From Sitta carolinensis (Eukaryota > Chordata > Aves > Passeriformes > Sittidae), in contig JAVUNC010000019.1 of the NCBI GenBank assembly GCA_032173965.1, positions 5,022,501 through 5,086,500 of the forward strand: DNA of 64,000 nucleotides. The letters are read 5' to 3'. Below are positions 53,001 through 64,000 of this stretch, one piece after another (the stretch's first letter is position 1; every line of letters begins with the position of its first letter). The notes below the pieces were generated by a model, which was given only the letters and a program-made list of their open reading frames with translations, was not told the DNA's origin and did not search any database. The position numbers were made by a program, and so were the translations under genes.

Positions 53001-56000
53001 TCAGCAAGGGCAGACAACATTTAGAAGAATTAATCTGCCCTAAATAAACACTGTGAAACAAGGAGCCAGGGCCAAGTTTTTAACATCCCTAATAACACAT
53101 CTGTGAATGCTGGGGGAGCAGGAAGGGGATAGAGCATGCAGGATATCCAAACTGGGGCTCTATTTACAGACAGAAAAGCACTCTCCTCATTAATACTAGG
53201 CTAGAATTTAAAAATCTATGCAGATTTCAATGCTTCCTGTTTTCAAGTATTTTAGGGTATTTTTATTACAATCTCTGCCTGGATACTCCATGCCTCAGTA
53301 CTTTTTTGATTAAGTGAGAAGTGAGAAAATGTTTTCTTTTGAAGAAAACATCTGAGGTCTTGGATCACCTTTGGACAAATTGCTTGATAACCATGGTGCT
53401 TCTAGTAGTGCTAAATATAGATTGAATTACTGTATCTCCTAAGCATTTTGGATTACTTAAAGCATGAATTCAGAAAAACAATTAAAAACAAACCAGACCT
53501 TTTTAAGGTGTGTGTGAGAAACATCAGGAGGAAATAAATTAATGAAAGCTACATGCATTTTAATGGTACATAGCTAACTAAAATTAGTACCATTCTAACA
53601 GTCTGAAAACAGGGCAAAATGGATTAAAAAATGGTATTTCACTCAGTGTCAAACTTATGTGAGTTCATCATTCAGTGCTGAAATACTTTGGATGAAAAAA
53701 ACCCAAGAAGGTATAAGTGTGGCTATATGTCTAGGTCATTGCACAACCAAAAAACAGTTTTAATTAGGCATCCAAAAGTGGGAAGTTTTATCCTGATTTA
53801 GAAAATACGAAAGGATGTTCTTAGCACTAAGGATATCCTTTCTGAATGTGATTCCTCTTCTGAGGAATTGATTTAAACATTCTCAGGCAAGTGGTCATTT
53901 ATGCCCAATCTGTCAGGGTGGAGGCTTCCTCCTCACGTAGAAAAATAAAAAGTAACTAAATTCATGTTATAGCTGTTTAATGGATTAAAAAATAAAAATC
54001 CTGCCATCTCTTATAGCCATATGCAATGGGTTGGGGTTGAGGCTGATTTTAGGGCAACTTGGTTGGAGAAAGAGCCCTCAGCAGCACTAAATAATGCTCA
54101 GAGAGGTAAAATTAAAAATAGAGTGTCCTTTTGTCAGCCCATGTCATCTTTGCTTATCTGCATTTCAGTATGTGGTAAAAGAAACAAGAGGAATTTGCAG
54201 GTGTAAACAAGAACTTCACTGTTTTCTGTGTGTGGCTTATTATCACATTAAACACTTAGGACAGAGTTTCTTTTACAGCTGAAAGAATTTACCCAAATTA
54301 AGAGTGCTCAGCTGAGAATGGACCTGTAGAGACAACATGTCAAAGTGGTAAATCTGGCACTAGTGATGAATAGGAAAATAAATCTTTTGGGTATAACTTT
54401 TATGACTTCAGAGCAAATGTCTGTAGTGGCTAGTTAGCCTAGCTTGGTGTTTAGAAAAACATTTAATCCTATAAATAGGAAAATTCTATTAGGTCATTTA
54501 CTTCCCTTCACTTCTACTTTGCACAATTGCTTATTTGGCAAGCTGCCCCTTTTGATTGACTTTAATGAAAACTTTGACTTCAGATTGCTTTTCAAGCTTT
54601 TGCTAATTAACCTCTTGTGTGAGCATGTCAGAATTACTCCGTATTTACTTAATGGGAAATAGAGAAACACCCAGTGATTTGGATTTCCTTGCTCCTCAAA
54701 GCTCTGCTTAGACCCTTAGAGGTGCCTATTTCCCCATGCTTTGGAAAAACAGGAATAAGCTTGCTCATGCCATTAATTCTGCAGTCAAAATGCTGGGAAT
54801 CTGCTGCTGGAGTGGGGAGAAGGACAATCCCTCCCTTAGCAGGACAGAAAACTTCAGTCAAGCTGATCATTGTATTGTGATTAATTAGCAAGTTGCTCTT
54901 AAAACTGAAAAAGAGCCATAATTTTTTAAGACAGTACAAAAAAGTAAAGGAGCTCTCTGCTATAAACTTTCATGTTATGCTGCTTGTAAGTTGAGGAGGA
55001 AATAGGAGTGGAGATCTTCTTGATCAATATTTAATATGTACAGAGCCCATTTGTATAGAAGGATTCATAGCCTGTAATTACTTTTCTAATACCTTTATGG
55101 GACTTCCTATATTCTCTTTGCTCCCAATATTAGACAGTGTTGCTTTTGAAACATAAACTAGGAATTCAAGTCTTTATTGTAAGAAAAATAATTTGGAAAT
55201 TAAGATTTCTTGATTTCACTTAATTTTCTGAACATTTCTCTTGAATTAAGAAAAAGAAAAACATTTTACAAAAATAATGAAAGTTAGGTTTGCATATAAC
55301 AATTCTCCCACTCATAAAATTTAGAATGAGCTAGATGTTAAAATCCAAGGATGGATATTATGCAGTAAGACTAGACACTTAATGTTGGTTAGTTTATGTA
55401 TCACGTTGCCAACCTCTTGCATCTTTGAACTACAACAGATTTCATGAATCATGAGTATGTATGAATATGAATATTTTTAATGACTTTTAAAAATAGACAA
55501 AATGGTTTTTTTGCATTCTACTTTAAAACAACTTTTTCTGCCTTGGATTTTTTTTGTTTAAAATGCTTAAGTTTTAAAAAAAAAAAACGATGGTAGTGAT
55601 GTTTCCTCTCAATTTTTGACAAAGCATCTTTTCCTAGCGGTTCGCGACCATGAATAAGCTTTCATTTTTGTCAGAATCCTGGGAAAAAATAATAATGTGA
55701 TCCTGGGGAAAAATAATAGTGTGATCTGCAGAGCTCTTTAGAGAAGTGTGGATCAGTTCTGTGTGCAGCTGTCTGTCGTTGCTGTAGCCCCTGTCCCTGC
55801 TCCTCTCCCGTAGCTACGCCGCGCTCATCGCCGACTGGCCCGTGGTGGTCCTGGGCATGTGCACTGTGCTCATAGTGGTGTGTGCACTCGTGGGAATATT
55901 AGTTCCAGATCTTCCAGATTTCTCTGATCCACTGCTGGTAAGTCAGTATCAATCAGTTGTGCTGTCAAATAAGTATTTTTTGTTTGCCATTTTTTCCCAG

Positions 56001-59000
56001 TGGAAGCAGTAAACAGCAAATGCAAGTGCAGCGATTGGTACGGTATTAAATCTTGGTGTTGGAGCAGCAAATGATAGTACAAAGCTGCAGTTGCCATCAG
56101 AGAATGTTACCCACTAGTTTCCATTCCTTCTGCATTTTGCTGAAATTGTGTCCTTCAACAGAACTGCTTCAGATTGGATAATGTAAATTCATCCCAGTTT
56201 TAGATGTACAGCACAGACTGTGCATTCTAAATCAGGTTCAGAGAGTGAATTAAAGGAGAGGGGATCCTAAGTGCCTTCTGGGGATGAAGTGATAGCCATA
56301 TTGAAAGGCTGAAAGTAATTTTTATCAGATTCTATTCAGTATTGCACTCATTTTTTACTTTACATGAGTTGTCTTAAGCATGAGTTGCTTTCAGGATTTT
56401 TTATTGAAAATAGGGCATTTAACTGTTATCCACAAATAAAAATAAACTGTTCCTTTAAGTTATTGGTATTTATAGTATAATATGTGTATATGTATATTTC
56501 CATACATAATCTATATTTCTTGAAAACAGCCAAGCTGTTAAAATTGTTTCAAAGTCACTTGAAAAGTTATTTAAATATTTGCCTTATTCTTGGAGAAATA
56601 GAGAAGAAAATACCTGACATTTTTAATCATATTTAATCAATAAAGAGTGATAATTGAGATACAGAAGAGGACTTTGTAGATTGCCCTTCCTCTGAAAACC
56701 AGGTGTTGATTGTTTGATGACTAAATCATCCTCTCTTCTCAGGGAGAGCAGCAGGGCATGCAAGAATTCTTAATCCCTTGTCACCTCTACAGCCAGTCAT
56801 TATTTTGTCTGACTTGTCATAAAGCATTTTACCCCTAAAAGTAGATGCCTGGAGTAATTATGCTTCATAATGAAAACTATCCATCACTTTGATCACGCTT
56901 CCTCTCTCCTGTTTGAGCTGAAGAATGGAAAGCATTAATGGAATGTTGTGTTTCTCTCCCCTTAGGGTTTTGAACCCAGAGGGACAGCCATAGGACAGAG
57001 ATTGGTCACATGGAACAACATGGTGAAAAACACGGGGTACAAAGCAACACTTGCCAACTATCCTTTCAAATATGCAGATGAGCAAGCTAAAAGGTAAGGC
57101 TTTATTGTAAAAATTCATCTTGTTTTATTGGTGGTTTTGTATGTACATCGTGCTTTCACCAGTACCCTCTGAAGTTAAAATATAGACTGACACTGATTTC
57201 AATAAATACAGTTCTTAAGGCCTTTCATATCAGGCTAGATATTATTGCAAGTTTTTTTTAAAATGTGTAATTTTACTTTTCTCTATGGATATTTTCATTA
57301 CTGGACTCAATGTCCTTTCATTTGAAGTCTCTTAATTTAAAGAAAAAATTTAATTATTGTTTCGGTTTTTATATACCAAAATCACATTGGTAAAAAATGT
57401 TTAATTAATTAGTCTCTTAATTTAAACAAAAAAAATTAAATTACTGTTTCAGTTTTTATATACCAAAATCACATTGGTAAAAAGATGTTTTCTCGTGTGT
57501 AAGAGCTGTTAAGCTGTGTGACTTTGGATGGTGATTCTTTTCATGATTTTTTGCTAAGGTAAAGTAAAACTCTTTATTCTGGTTTAGTCATCAAGATGAC
57601 AGATGGTCAGATGATCACTATGAAAGAGAGAAGAGACAAGCAGACTGGAACTTCCATAAGGATACCTTTTTCTGTGATATTCCAAGTAAGTGGAGAAATG
57701 ATACAAGGAAGGCTAAAAACTTCTGACAGTTCAGTTTTCTGAACTCTTCTGTATATCTAATATGCCTTATTAGGAAGATATTTTTAACTTAATATATACA
57801 CACAATAAACACCTTCTTTCTCCTTGAATAAGTCTTGATAAAATTGGGCTGAAATGTTTCAAAATAATTTTCAAAATTATTTGAAGATTTGCTTTATTGG
57901 TTCTATTCTATTGGCTCAGAATAAACGGTATTTACTTGAAGTGCTTCCTTTAAGTGTTTTCATTTCCTGTAAGGAATTTTATTAGTTCTTGGTAGTACTG
58001 AACATTGTAAAATCAGTGTTTTGTGTGTGGCTAGAGATGTAGTCCTTAATTCACACTTGGGAAGAAGTTGTGTTTTGTCTGTGCCATTAACTTAATTCTA
58101 AAAAACCTAAATCAAAATACTTTTCCTGTATGTGTCCTAAAGGTATCCACCACTTATATTTTGTACAGAATATAGGAGTTTGTGGAAAAGGAAATACACA
58201 CCAAAAAAAACCCAACAAAGAAAACATCCTTCCCAAAGAAGCAGAAATAAAAATAAAATGTTCCCCCCTTAAAGCACTGTAGGCTTATGGAGCTGACTAA
58301 GTTAAACCAGAGGACAAAAAAGACAGTCTTTTGAATTTTTACAGGCACACTGCAGAACTTTGATAAGTCCTGTTCTGGCAGAGAGATGTAAATCTTGCCT
58401 CTATTCATAGAGGGACCTGAGCTCTTTTGTGGCTACTTCCACATGTGAGGACTGATAACAGCACAGAAACACAATTGTGAAATTACTTGTTTAGGTTACT
58501 TGGTCTAAGAGAGCAATGACCAAGGAAAGCCAGGGTGAAGAACAGATTTTTATTATTTTTTTTTTTTTTTTTCAATTACAGTATGGTCTTACATCTAAGT
58601 GAGGGGATGGGAGCAAGGTCATCATTTCTGCTCCTGTGAACAGAATCAAATTAGACTGAGCATATCATGAGTAAGGGAGATGAAATGTACTTGGTACTCT
58701 GCTGAGCACTGAAGCAGAATTAACTCCTCTTAGCCAGGCTGCTGTTCTGCACAGTCTCACTCTCCTCCTTTCCTCTGCTGTTTCTGCATAGTCTCAGTTG
58801 TGACAGTCATGAAGGAATTGCATTTCTATGGGAAAATTTGCCAGTCCATTACTTAAAGAAAACAGTTGATTTCCTCTTGACCCACTTCTGTCGTTGCTGG
58901 TATCTTTCTTTGTCTGCTCCAGGACCTCTACATTTCAGTTGCCTTGATCCTAAAGCTTGGTTGGAGATAATAAAATCCTGCCTCTGGGTCTTTTCATTGC

Positions 59001-59866
59001 AGTCTTGTGGAAGGCAAAAGCTCTGCAGCTTCACAGCAGTGGGGAAAACTCAGGCTTTTGGGTTTTTGGGATATTTTAATTAATGTGATTACGTTTCTGA
59101 ACCCAAAGTACCATACTGTGTTAGGCAGTACTACATATTTGTGTTTGTATATTTGTTTCCCTTGTGAGCTCTGCAGACAGATCTCAGTGCCACTAAGTAA
59201 TTATTTCCTTTCCTAAATCTGTCTTCTGATAAATGCGATTTAATTTGTAATTTAAGCTCCATGTGTCTAAACTGTGGAATTCTTGAAAATGGCCTCAAGG
59301 ATATCACAACAATTTCTACTGCAGTCATTTGCTTCCAAAGCAAAAACATTCTTGTAGAAACAGCTTTATAATTATTATTTATATTCCCAAATGACTTACT
59401 AAATCAGCCTTTGATTACTATTATCAGTGTACTGCCATTATGCCGTGCCAAGAATTTCATAGTTTGCTGATTAGATCTTTTGATTTTTATTTGTTTGTCA
59501 TATTTCAGAAGATAGTTTGCTTGAATAGAAGGCTGTAGAGCTTCTGAGTGGTATGTAGTATTGAAGATGCCATATTTACTATAAGCACTTTAAGGAAATG
59601 GAAACTTTTCATGTGGAGTGAGTCTTAGAGATAAGCAGCTCATCTTGAAAAGGAGGTGAATTCCCATGACTCGACAGAGATTTCATGCGTGCCATTTGAA
59701 TGGTGGGATTGTGCCTTTGATACCAGGCCCACCCAGACAATCAGTGAAAACCCCTTCTGTAATTTCAGGTGATCGCTATTCACGAGTGGTGTTCACATCA
59801 ACAGAAGGAGAGAATTTATGGAATTTGAATGCAATTAAGTCAATGTGCAATGTAGACAACTTGAGG
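40507..59866 (+). CDS. DISP1: DISP1 coding sequence, 5' part (six exons joined, 3' incomplete)
   Basis: Dispatched-1 is a Patched-related RND-family plasma membrane protein that exports lipid-modified Hedgehog ligand from producing cells. Joining 40507-41012, 52761-52790, 55814-55937, 56966-57093, 57588-57685 and 59769-59866 gives 984 nt, exactly 328 codons with no stop; every junction is GT-AG. The protein matches my memory of vertebrate DISP1 along its length: an MAMSN start, the NGCLQLNGT and FLPLDNQR motifs, a Cys/His-rich segment (about 80-168), RPFKLPKS, transmembrane helix 1 (about 188-209), [12 protein letters not shown], a furin-type REKR (276-279) and [10 protein letters not shown]. 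Full-length DISP1 is about 1500 residues, so about a fifth is here; the sterol-sensing domain and other membrane helices lie past the window end. The start is chosen for family agreement and a strong context (A at -3, G at +4). Gene identity is near certain; exon ends rest on splice consensus and reading frame. Confidence 0.96.
41013..52760 (+). other. DISP1: DISP1 intron 2
   Basis: This 11.7-kb AT-rich intron is bounded by GTAAGC and TTTCAG. I see no nested gene, RNA gene or recognisable transposon. Open frames of up to about 110 codons on both strands lack codon-like composition and family motifs. Minor features are a TA run near 48105-48115, a T run at about 48932-48946, and a near-tandem repeat of TTGAATTGTTTATCTGTGTG at about 51810-51855. 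Confidence 0.85.
52761..52790 (+). CDS. DISP1: DISP1 exon 3, 30-nt microexon
   Basis: The acceptor CTTCTTTCAG ends at 52760, after a long pyrimidine run; the donor AAG|GTAAGG begins at 52791. The exon completes Arg169 and encodes PARPFKLPK plus two bases of Ser179, matching the RPSRPFKLPKS segment that I recall from mammalian DISP1. It supplies a short basic juxtamembrane stretch just before transmembrane helix 1. The length is a multiple of three and both ends are in the same phase, so skipping would remove ten residues without changing frame. Large introns flank it: 11.7 kb upstream and 3.0 kb downstream. Confidence 0.93.
52791..55813 (+). other. DISP1: DISP1 intron 3
   Basis: This 3.0-kb intron runs from GTAAGG to CCCGTAG. 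It is AT-rich and without genes or recognisable mobile elements. A 24-bp imperfect tandem repeat (CCTGGGAAAAAATAATAATG type) lies at about 55676-55723, roughly 90 bp before the exon 4 acceptor. Confidence 0.85.
55814..55937 (+). CDS. DISP1: DISP1 exon 4: transmembrane helix 1
   Basis: The acceptor CTCCTCTCCCGTAG ends at 55813 and the donor CTG|GTAAGT begins at 55938. The exon encodes Ser179 to Leu220. It opens with [17 protein letters not shown] and continues as an unbroken hydrophobic run to about residue 209, then [11 protein letters not shown] on the extracellular side. This is the first membrane helix of the twelve expected in an RND-family Dispatched protein. The first 50 nt are much richer in GC and CpG than the flanking introns. 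The exon ends in phase 0. Confidence 0.96.
55938..56965 (+). other. DISP1: DISP1 intron 4
   Basis: This 1.0-kb intron runs from GTAAGT to CCCCTTAG. It is AT-rich, with a TATATGTATAT-type stretch near 56480-56500. I see nothing else in it. Confidence 0.88.
56966..57093 (+). CDS. DISP1: DISP1 exon 5: start of first extracellular loop
   Basis: The acceptor TTTCTCTCCCCTTAG ends at 56965 and the donor AAAG|GTAAGG begins at 57094. The exon encodes residues 221-262 and two bases of Ser263, beginning [20 protein letters not shown] and ending KYADEQAK. The sequence agrees closely with mammalian DISP1 as I remember it. The FEPRGT motif just after helix 1 is characteristic of Dispatched-type proteins. 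This stretch begins the large extracellular domain that handles the Hedgehog ligand. Confidence 0.96.
57094..57587 (+). other. DISP1: DISP1 intron 5
   Basis: This is the shortest intron seen here, 494 bp, from GTAAGG to GGTTTAG. About a third of it is an 85-bp tandem duplication (57326-57489) ending about 98 bp before the exon 6 acceptor. Confidence 0.9.
57326..57489 (+). repeat. 85-bp tandem duplication in DISP1 intron 5
   Basis: Two copies start at 57326 and 57411 with AGTCTCTTAATTTAAA and share TTTTTATATACCAAAATCAC and ATTGGTAAAAA. They differ by several substitutions and small indels, so the duplication looks older than the one before exon 2. Confidence 0.95.
57588..57685 (+). CDS. DISP1: DISP1 exon 6: extracellular loop with furin-type cleavage site
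   Basis: The acceptor TCTGGTTTAG ends at 57587 and the donor CCAA|GTAAGT begins at 57686. The exon encodes residues 263-295: an acidic, His-rich stretch (DDRWSDDHY), then [21 protein letters not shown]. The codons for REKR (residues 276-279) lie at 57625-57636 and form a proprotein-convertase consensus RxKR. Published work on mouse DISP1 describes activating furin cleavage in this loop at about residue 279, the same position as here. The exon is 98 nt, so skipping it would shift the frame. Confidence 0.95.
57686..59768 (+). other. DISP1: DISP1 intron 6
   Basis: This 2.1-kb intron runs from GTAAGT to ATTTCAG. It contains a 17-nt T run at 58556-58572 and otherwise nothing recognisable. Confidence 0.88.
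58556..58572 (+). repeat. Poly(T) tract, 17 nt
   Basis: An uninterrupted T run in DISP1 intron 6, preceded by TTTTTATTA. Confidence 0.9.
59769..59866 (+). CDS. DISP1: DISP1 exon 7: extracellular loop
   Basis: The acceptor GTAATTTCAG ends at 59768 and the donor TTGAGG|GTAAGT begins at 59867. The exon completes Ser296 and encodes [20 protein letters not shown] through CNVDNLR at residue 328, ending in phase 0. The match to mammalian DISP1 is strong; the family continues with an RSHPQFGD-like segment in the next exon, which I could not find before the window end. A donor one base earlier is possible, but only the one given keeps the expected frame. Confidence 0.94.
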
Positions 59867-62800
59867 GTAAGTCAATATGGCATTTGTTTCACTTGTAGAT
59901 ACAGAGCATGCATTTGAAACCTTGTTTTGCTGCCCACTGCCATCCAGCAGCATATGAGAGGACTTTATGTGGTTTTCTCCTGTCAAATGGTCAAGTCAGC
60001 ATGCACATGCAGTTAAAAACAGCTTTCAGGTTGTAGATCAGGTTATATATTGAGGAATTTCTTTGAGTTTTCTACTAATAGCATCCAGAATGGGGTCGAA
60101 GAGGGTTGCTTCAGGAAAGGACTATCTTATCTTTTACTGTGTGTTTCCCCATAGAATATTATTCCATGGAGTTTTGTTCTTGGGTCCCAGCAAATAATTG
60201 ATTTTTCTTGTGTTTTCACCTCCAGGTGAACTAGCTATAATGTCATAGTGTATGCAGTTTTCTCTGGCACCCAGTGGATCACTCAAATTAAATTTTTGTT
60301 AGTTTAGAGTAGGTTGGCAAATGCACAGCAAAGGAACTTGGGTGAAATAGCTAGAAATACAGCCCAGGTAATTAGATGTGGATAATGATACTAGAAGAGT
60401 GATACTAATTTTCTCTTTAAACTTTATCTGTAAAATATGAGCTTGTCACTTGCTGGAGTGAACTCCTTCGAACCTCTGAGTAACCATGAAATTTTGGTTC
60501 ACATACTGATGAGTTTTTATGGAAATTAAACAATGTGTCTTTCATCTGTTAATACTGAACAAATTATTTCCATTTTGCTCTTCTCCAAAACAAAAATAAT
60601 CACAGACAACTTAATTCATATTTCTCATTTATTTAATGAGAAATACTTTCATTATTAGATTGATCATTGCCTGTTAGACAACTGTATTAATTTAGCAAAT
60701 TCCCAAACTGTTTTCTCTACAGCAGCCATTGTTTGCTGGATTAAAATGCTGAGCTGTAGTGGAACATTGTATAATGAATCTCCCTTGGCAGTCTGCTGAC
60801 AGGCATTTTGTCCTGGTTGGCCTCCCTTGGTGGAAGTGGGTTTTGTCTCATGGAATATTCCTTATTTGTCTCATGGAATGTTCCTTATTTCCCCATCAGA
60901 GATGGTTGCACTGCCAGGGGGCTCCTGTGGTTTCTCCCCTCCTCTCTTGCAATCAGAAGGAGCCAGGTGAGCAGAGGGCAGGATCTGAAGCAGCCCAGCT
61001 CAGTTTTGAATGAGCTGAGCTAGGGAGTCATCATATCACCCGTTCAATCAGGAGATCCAGGGCAGAATAACCTTTAACAAGGGTGAAAATTGACACTGAA
61101 GGAGGAGATGCTCATCTGTGCATTTAACTGTAGAAGTTTAGTTGCACAGGCAGCTGGTGCAGGTAAATCCCAGGCAGTGTAAATCCTTGCAAAGCAATGC
61201 AGTCTGAATTAAAAAACATCATTCTGTTTAACAGAACACAGTTAATTACCTCTGAAGAGTATCTCTGTAATGATTGCATTACTCCTGAGAATTTTTTTCT
61301 TTTGTTCCTCCGCATCTACTCACCTTCATAATAACATATTTTATTAAACACTGTTATACTTTGAGGGAAGGATGAAACTACTTTACTACAACAAACAAGC
61401 CCCATAAAACCAGCTCTTCGTTTGAAATAAGAACACTTCAGAAAATGAAAGGTTTGCTGCATCATTTGCACCCACAGTTACGTAGATATTTATAAAGAAT
61501 ATTGTTGTAAATAATGTTTTTGTAGATATTTATTTGTAAATTATTAAGGAATAAAGTAATTGAACACCTCAGCTGAGCCAAACAACAGTGCATCATGGTA
61601 GCAGCATTGATTTTTAGCTAGTTAGTATAGAAAACAAATTAATATGGTTAGGATTTGCTACTATTGCTAATCTTGCGCTTAAATTTATTATAAAAATTAG
61701 ATACTCAGGGCTCAGAAAGGAATGAAGTTTTTTCGTTTCTTTTTTAATTGCTTCTTACTTACAAATAACATTTTTAATTATTTTAACAATTTCTAGCAGT
61801 TTTCAAGTACTTGTAACACTTCTTAGAACTCACAAAGTGCTGTGCTGTGTCCCACTCCTGAATGCTAAGTTCTGCCAGCAGCCAGTCTCTAGGGAGGGAG
61901 AGGATGCTCACTTGCACTGCAGCCATAACTGAAAATCCATGACTTTGGTGACCTTCTGGTCTTACAGACTCTTTTCTGACTGTAGTTATCTTTGCTTTTG
62001 AGTTCATGTTTGTTTAGGGCCACAGTTCTGTTGAATAAAGTGGTAAAGCTTTCAAATACAGGAAAATCAGTCACTGCTGGCTGGAAATGCAAACCTTAGA
62101 ATTTATGTATTTTTCTGATGATAAGCAGGATATCAGCACCAACTAGTACTGGCCTTAGTATGGAACTAACAGCATATCCTCTATGTATTAATTGTATTCC
62201 CATCTGCTTGTAACTACCTTAACTACAGGTTTTACTGACACTTAGGGGCTCTGCCCTGCAGCTGTTCAGCATATGCTAGTCCTATAATCTTCATGGAAAT
62301 TTTATACACAAAATAGTTATAGGAGGTGTTCTAATTTTTTTACTGCTTGGATAAGAAGAGCTTTTTTTTCCCCACCTGTTAATTGCAGAATGTTTTCCCT
62401 CTAAACTGTAAACAGTTATTTTATAAACTTTAATGACTGTATATTATGTCTTCAGACTGCTTCCCCAAAGCAGTGGATTTGTGATTCTGTGTCACTGCAG
62501 GGAGCCATTTGGGCAGATCTGCCCACAGATGTGTGCAGGTTGCACGGTTTCGTTTCCTTACTTGTTCCAAAATAAATTAAAGTGGTGCCAGTAGCAGACC
62601 AGGTCTGGAAACACCAGAATGACCTTTCCAGTTCCTTTGGATCACCAACAAAGCCCCATGCTACAATCTATTAAACATTTTACTTAGTATTTTAGTGAGC
62701 TATCAGGAGCTAAGTTTTGTATTTTACTTTCTGATTTCCAGCTGCCAGCTCATGTTACTTTTTCTTTGGCAGCAATTACTTTGCCAGTGAATGTTTTTGG

Positions 62801-64000
62801 CCTGCAGCAAGTGTAGCAGAACAGTATATAAACCTCATTGTCCCATCTTGAACCTGAACACAGAGAGAAGACAATACAATCCTTTCCTTCCAGTTTGCCT
62901 ATTATATCCTCCTAGGACTAACCTGGAGATGTGCCATGAAAAACATAGATATGCTATTCCAGTGCTTCCTTTTATTTAGTAGGTTGTTCAGTTTTTCCTG
63001 AGTTTGCATGTGTGAGTGTTTTTATCTGGAAACAATCAAATGTGAATTATCCTGTTTTTTTGGAATGCCAGTTTGTTATTGTTCAGAAACTGGTTGACAA
63101 AATTTGGTCCATACTAAAGCTTTTATAACTGCTGAGAGAATCCCCAAGTGTATTTTTTGGTCTGCATTATGAAGGATTGCTAATAATAAGCCTGTGCAAT
63201 TTTGCTGAAGAAAAAAAAAAAAAGAAAGAAAGAGGCTAAATTGTTTCTTTCAGATCACCTAAATTTAAAGCATACATGGACAACTGTTTCAGGGTGCACT
63301 CCTATAAAATCTGAAGCACATGGCTTTATTTATGTGACTGTATTGATATGTGTTCATTCTGTGTGACTTGATTAAAACAGAACTTTAACATATATCTTTA
63401 ACTATTTGAAGGACTAATTCTACTTTGACACTTATAGCAGAAGTTCTGGTTTTTGAGACTATTACTCCTTGTGCTCTCCAAAGATTGATTTTTCTCAGCT
63501 TGAGAAAATTTCCGTCATCTAACCTTGTTACTTCAGAGTTTCACCTGGTTTATAGTTACTTTTCATATAGTTTGCATGAAAGTGTCTGGTGGTGATTTAG
63601 CTAAGTAATGCTCTTACTGACTTCAACTAAATCTGGAGTATTCTAGAAGCAAAAGGAAAATATCCCCTTAAGGGATTAAGCCTCCTTTAGTTCAGGAGAC
63701 TCTTTAACCAGAATGTGCTGGGTGCACCATGGGTGCTGTGTTCAGAGGCATGACCTGCTGTTTTGGGGTTCTTCATGACAGTGGAATTGCCTTGTGCTTG
63801 TGCTTTGGAAATCCTGCATGACTTAGGGACCTGCAGTGCCTGGGTGGCAGCCAGAGCTGTTTGGGGACAGTGCCTGCCAGCCATGCAAGAGCTAAAAGAG
63901 ACTCCTAAAGTCAGGGTTGTAGAAGAGGGTCGGGTGGTGGAGGCTATGGTAAAGCTGTCACATCCTTCCTTTCAGGATGGTAAGCCCTTGCCTCTCCTAG
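59867..64000 (+). other. DISP1: DISP1 intron 7, incomplete
   Basis: Over 4.1 kb follow the exon 7 donor with no sequence resembling the next expected DISP1 segment. The stretch is AT-rich. It contains a 23-bp tandem duplication at 60845-60890, two GTAGATATTTAT copies 40 bp apart (61482 and 61522), and an A-rich run with AAAG repeats at about 63211-63232. The last bases, CCCTTGCCTCTCCTAG, look like a splice acceptor, so the next exon could begin at or just after the window edge. Confidence 0.8.
60845..60890 (+). repeat. 23-bp tandem duplication
   Basis: GTCTCATGGAATATTCCTT at 60845 is repeated 23 bp later with one change (ATGTTCC). It lies in intron 7. Confidence 0.9.

Noticed and set aside
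63972..63979. Acceptor TTCCTTTCAG followed by GATG|GTAAGC, suggesting a 4-nt exon
   Set aside because: Too short, would break the DISP1 frame, and has no counterpart in the family.

Overview
The window is vertebrate nuclear DNA, almost certainly from a bird. It has low coding density, GT-AG introns, one large CpG island, few transposon remnants, and one 3'-end fragment of a CR1 LINE of the avian/reptilian type. No prokaryotic features are present. Nearly all open frames of 60-150 codons are chance frames in AT-rich non-coding sequence.

The one gene that can be recognised is the 5' part of DISP1 (Dispatched homolog 1) on the + strand. DISP1 is the RND/Patched-like membrane protein that releases cholesterol-modified Hedgehog ligands from producing cells. 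I place a CpG-island promoter and a probable non-coding exon 1 at about 32.56-33.48 kb, with the exon 1 donor at 33240. Six coding exons follow: 40507-41012 (with a 31-nt leader from 40476), 52761-52790, 55814-55937, 56966-57093, 57588-57685 and 59769-59866. Their lengths and phases join without a break into 328 codons. These cover the Cys/His-rich cytoplasmic N-terminus, transmembrane helix 1 and the start of the first extracellular loop, including an RxKR furin-type site at residues 276-279. The remaining roughly 1200 residues (rest of the loop, sterol-sensing domain, second RND half and C-tail) lie beyond position 64000.

Positions 1 to about 32.5 kb are upstream of the promoter, and I found no exon of a neighbouring gene there. 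They hold the CR1 fragment (14658-14865), homopolymer tracts and unremarkable AT-rich sequence. Introns 1 (7.2 kb) and 2 (11.7 kb) make up most of the rest. Intron 1 holds a pure-pyrimidine microsatellite, a 48-nt cassette-exon candidate and a 110-bp tandem duplication near its 3' end. Intron 5 holds an 85-bp tandem duplication.

I found no new multigene system. The points worth checking are a GC-rich minisatellite in the promoter/5' leader, an open frame in exon 1 that joins the DISP1 start codon in frame without an ATG, a 30-nt in-frame skippable exon just before transmembrane helix 1, the 48-nt cassette-exon candidate, and an unexplained stretch of split open frame just upstream of the CpG island.
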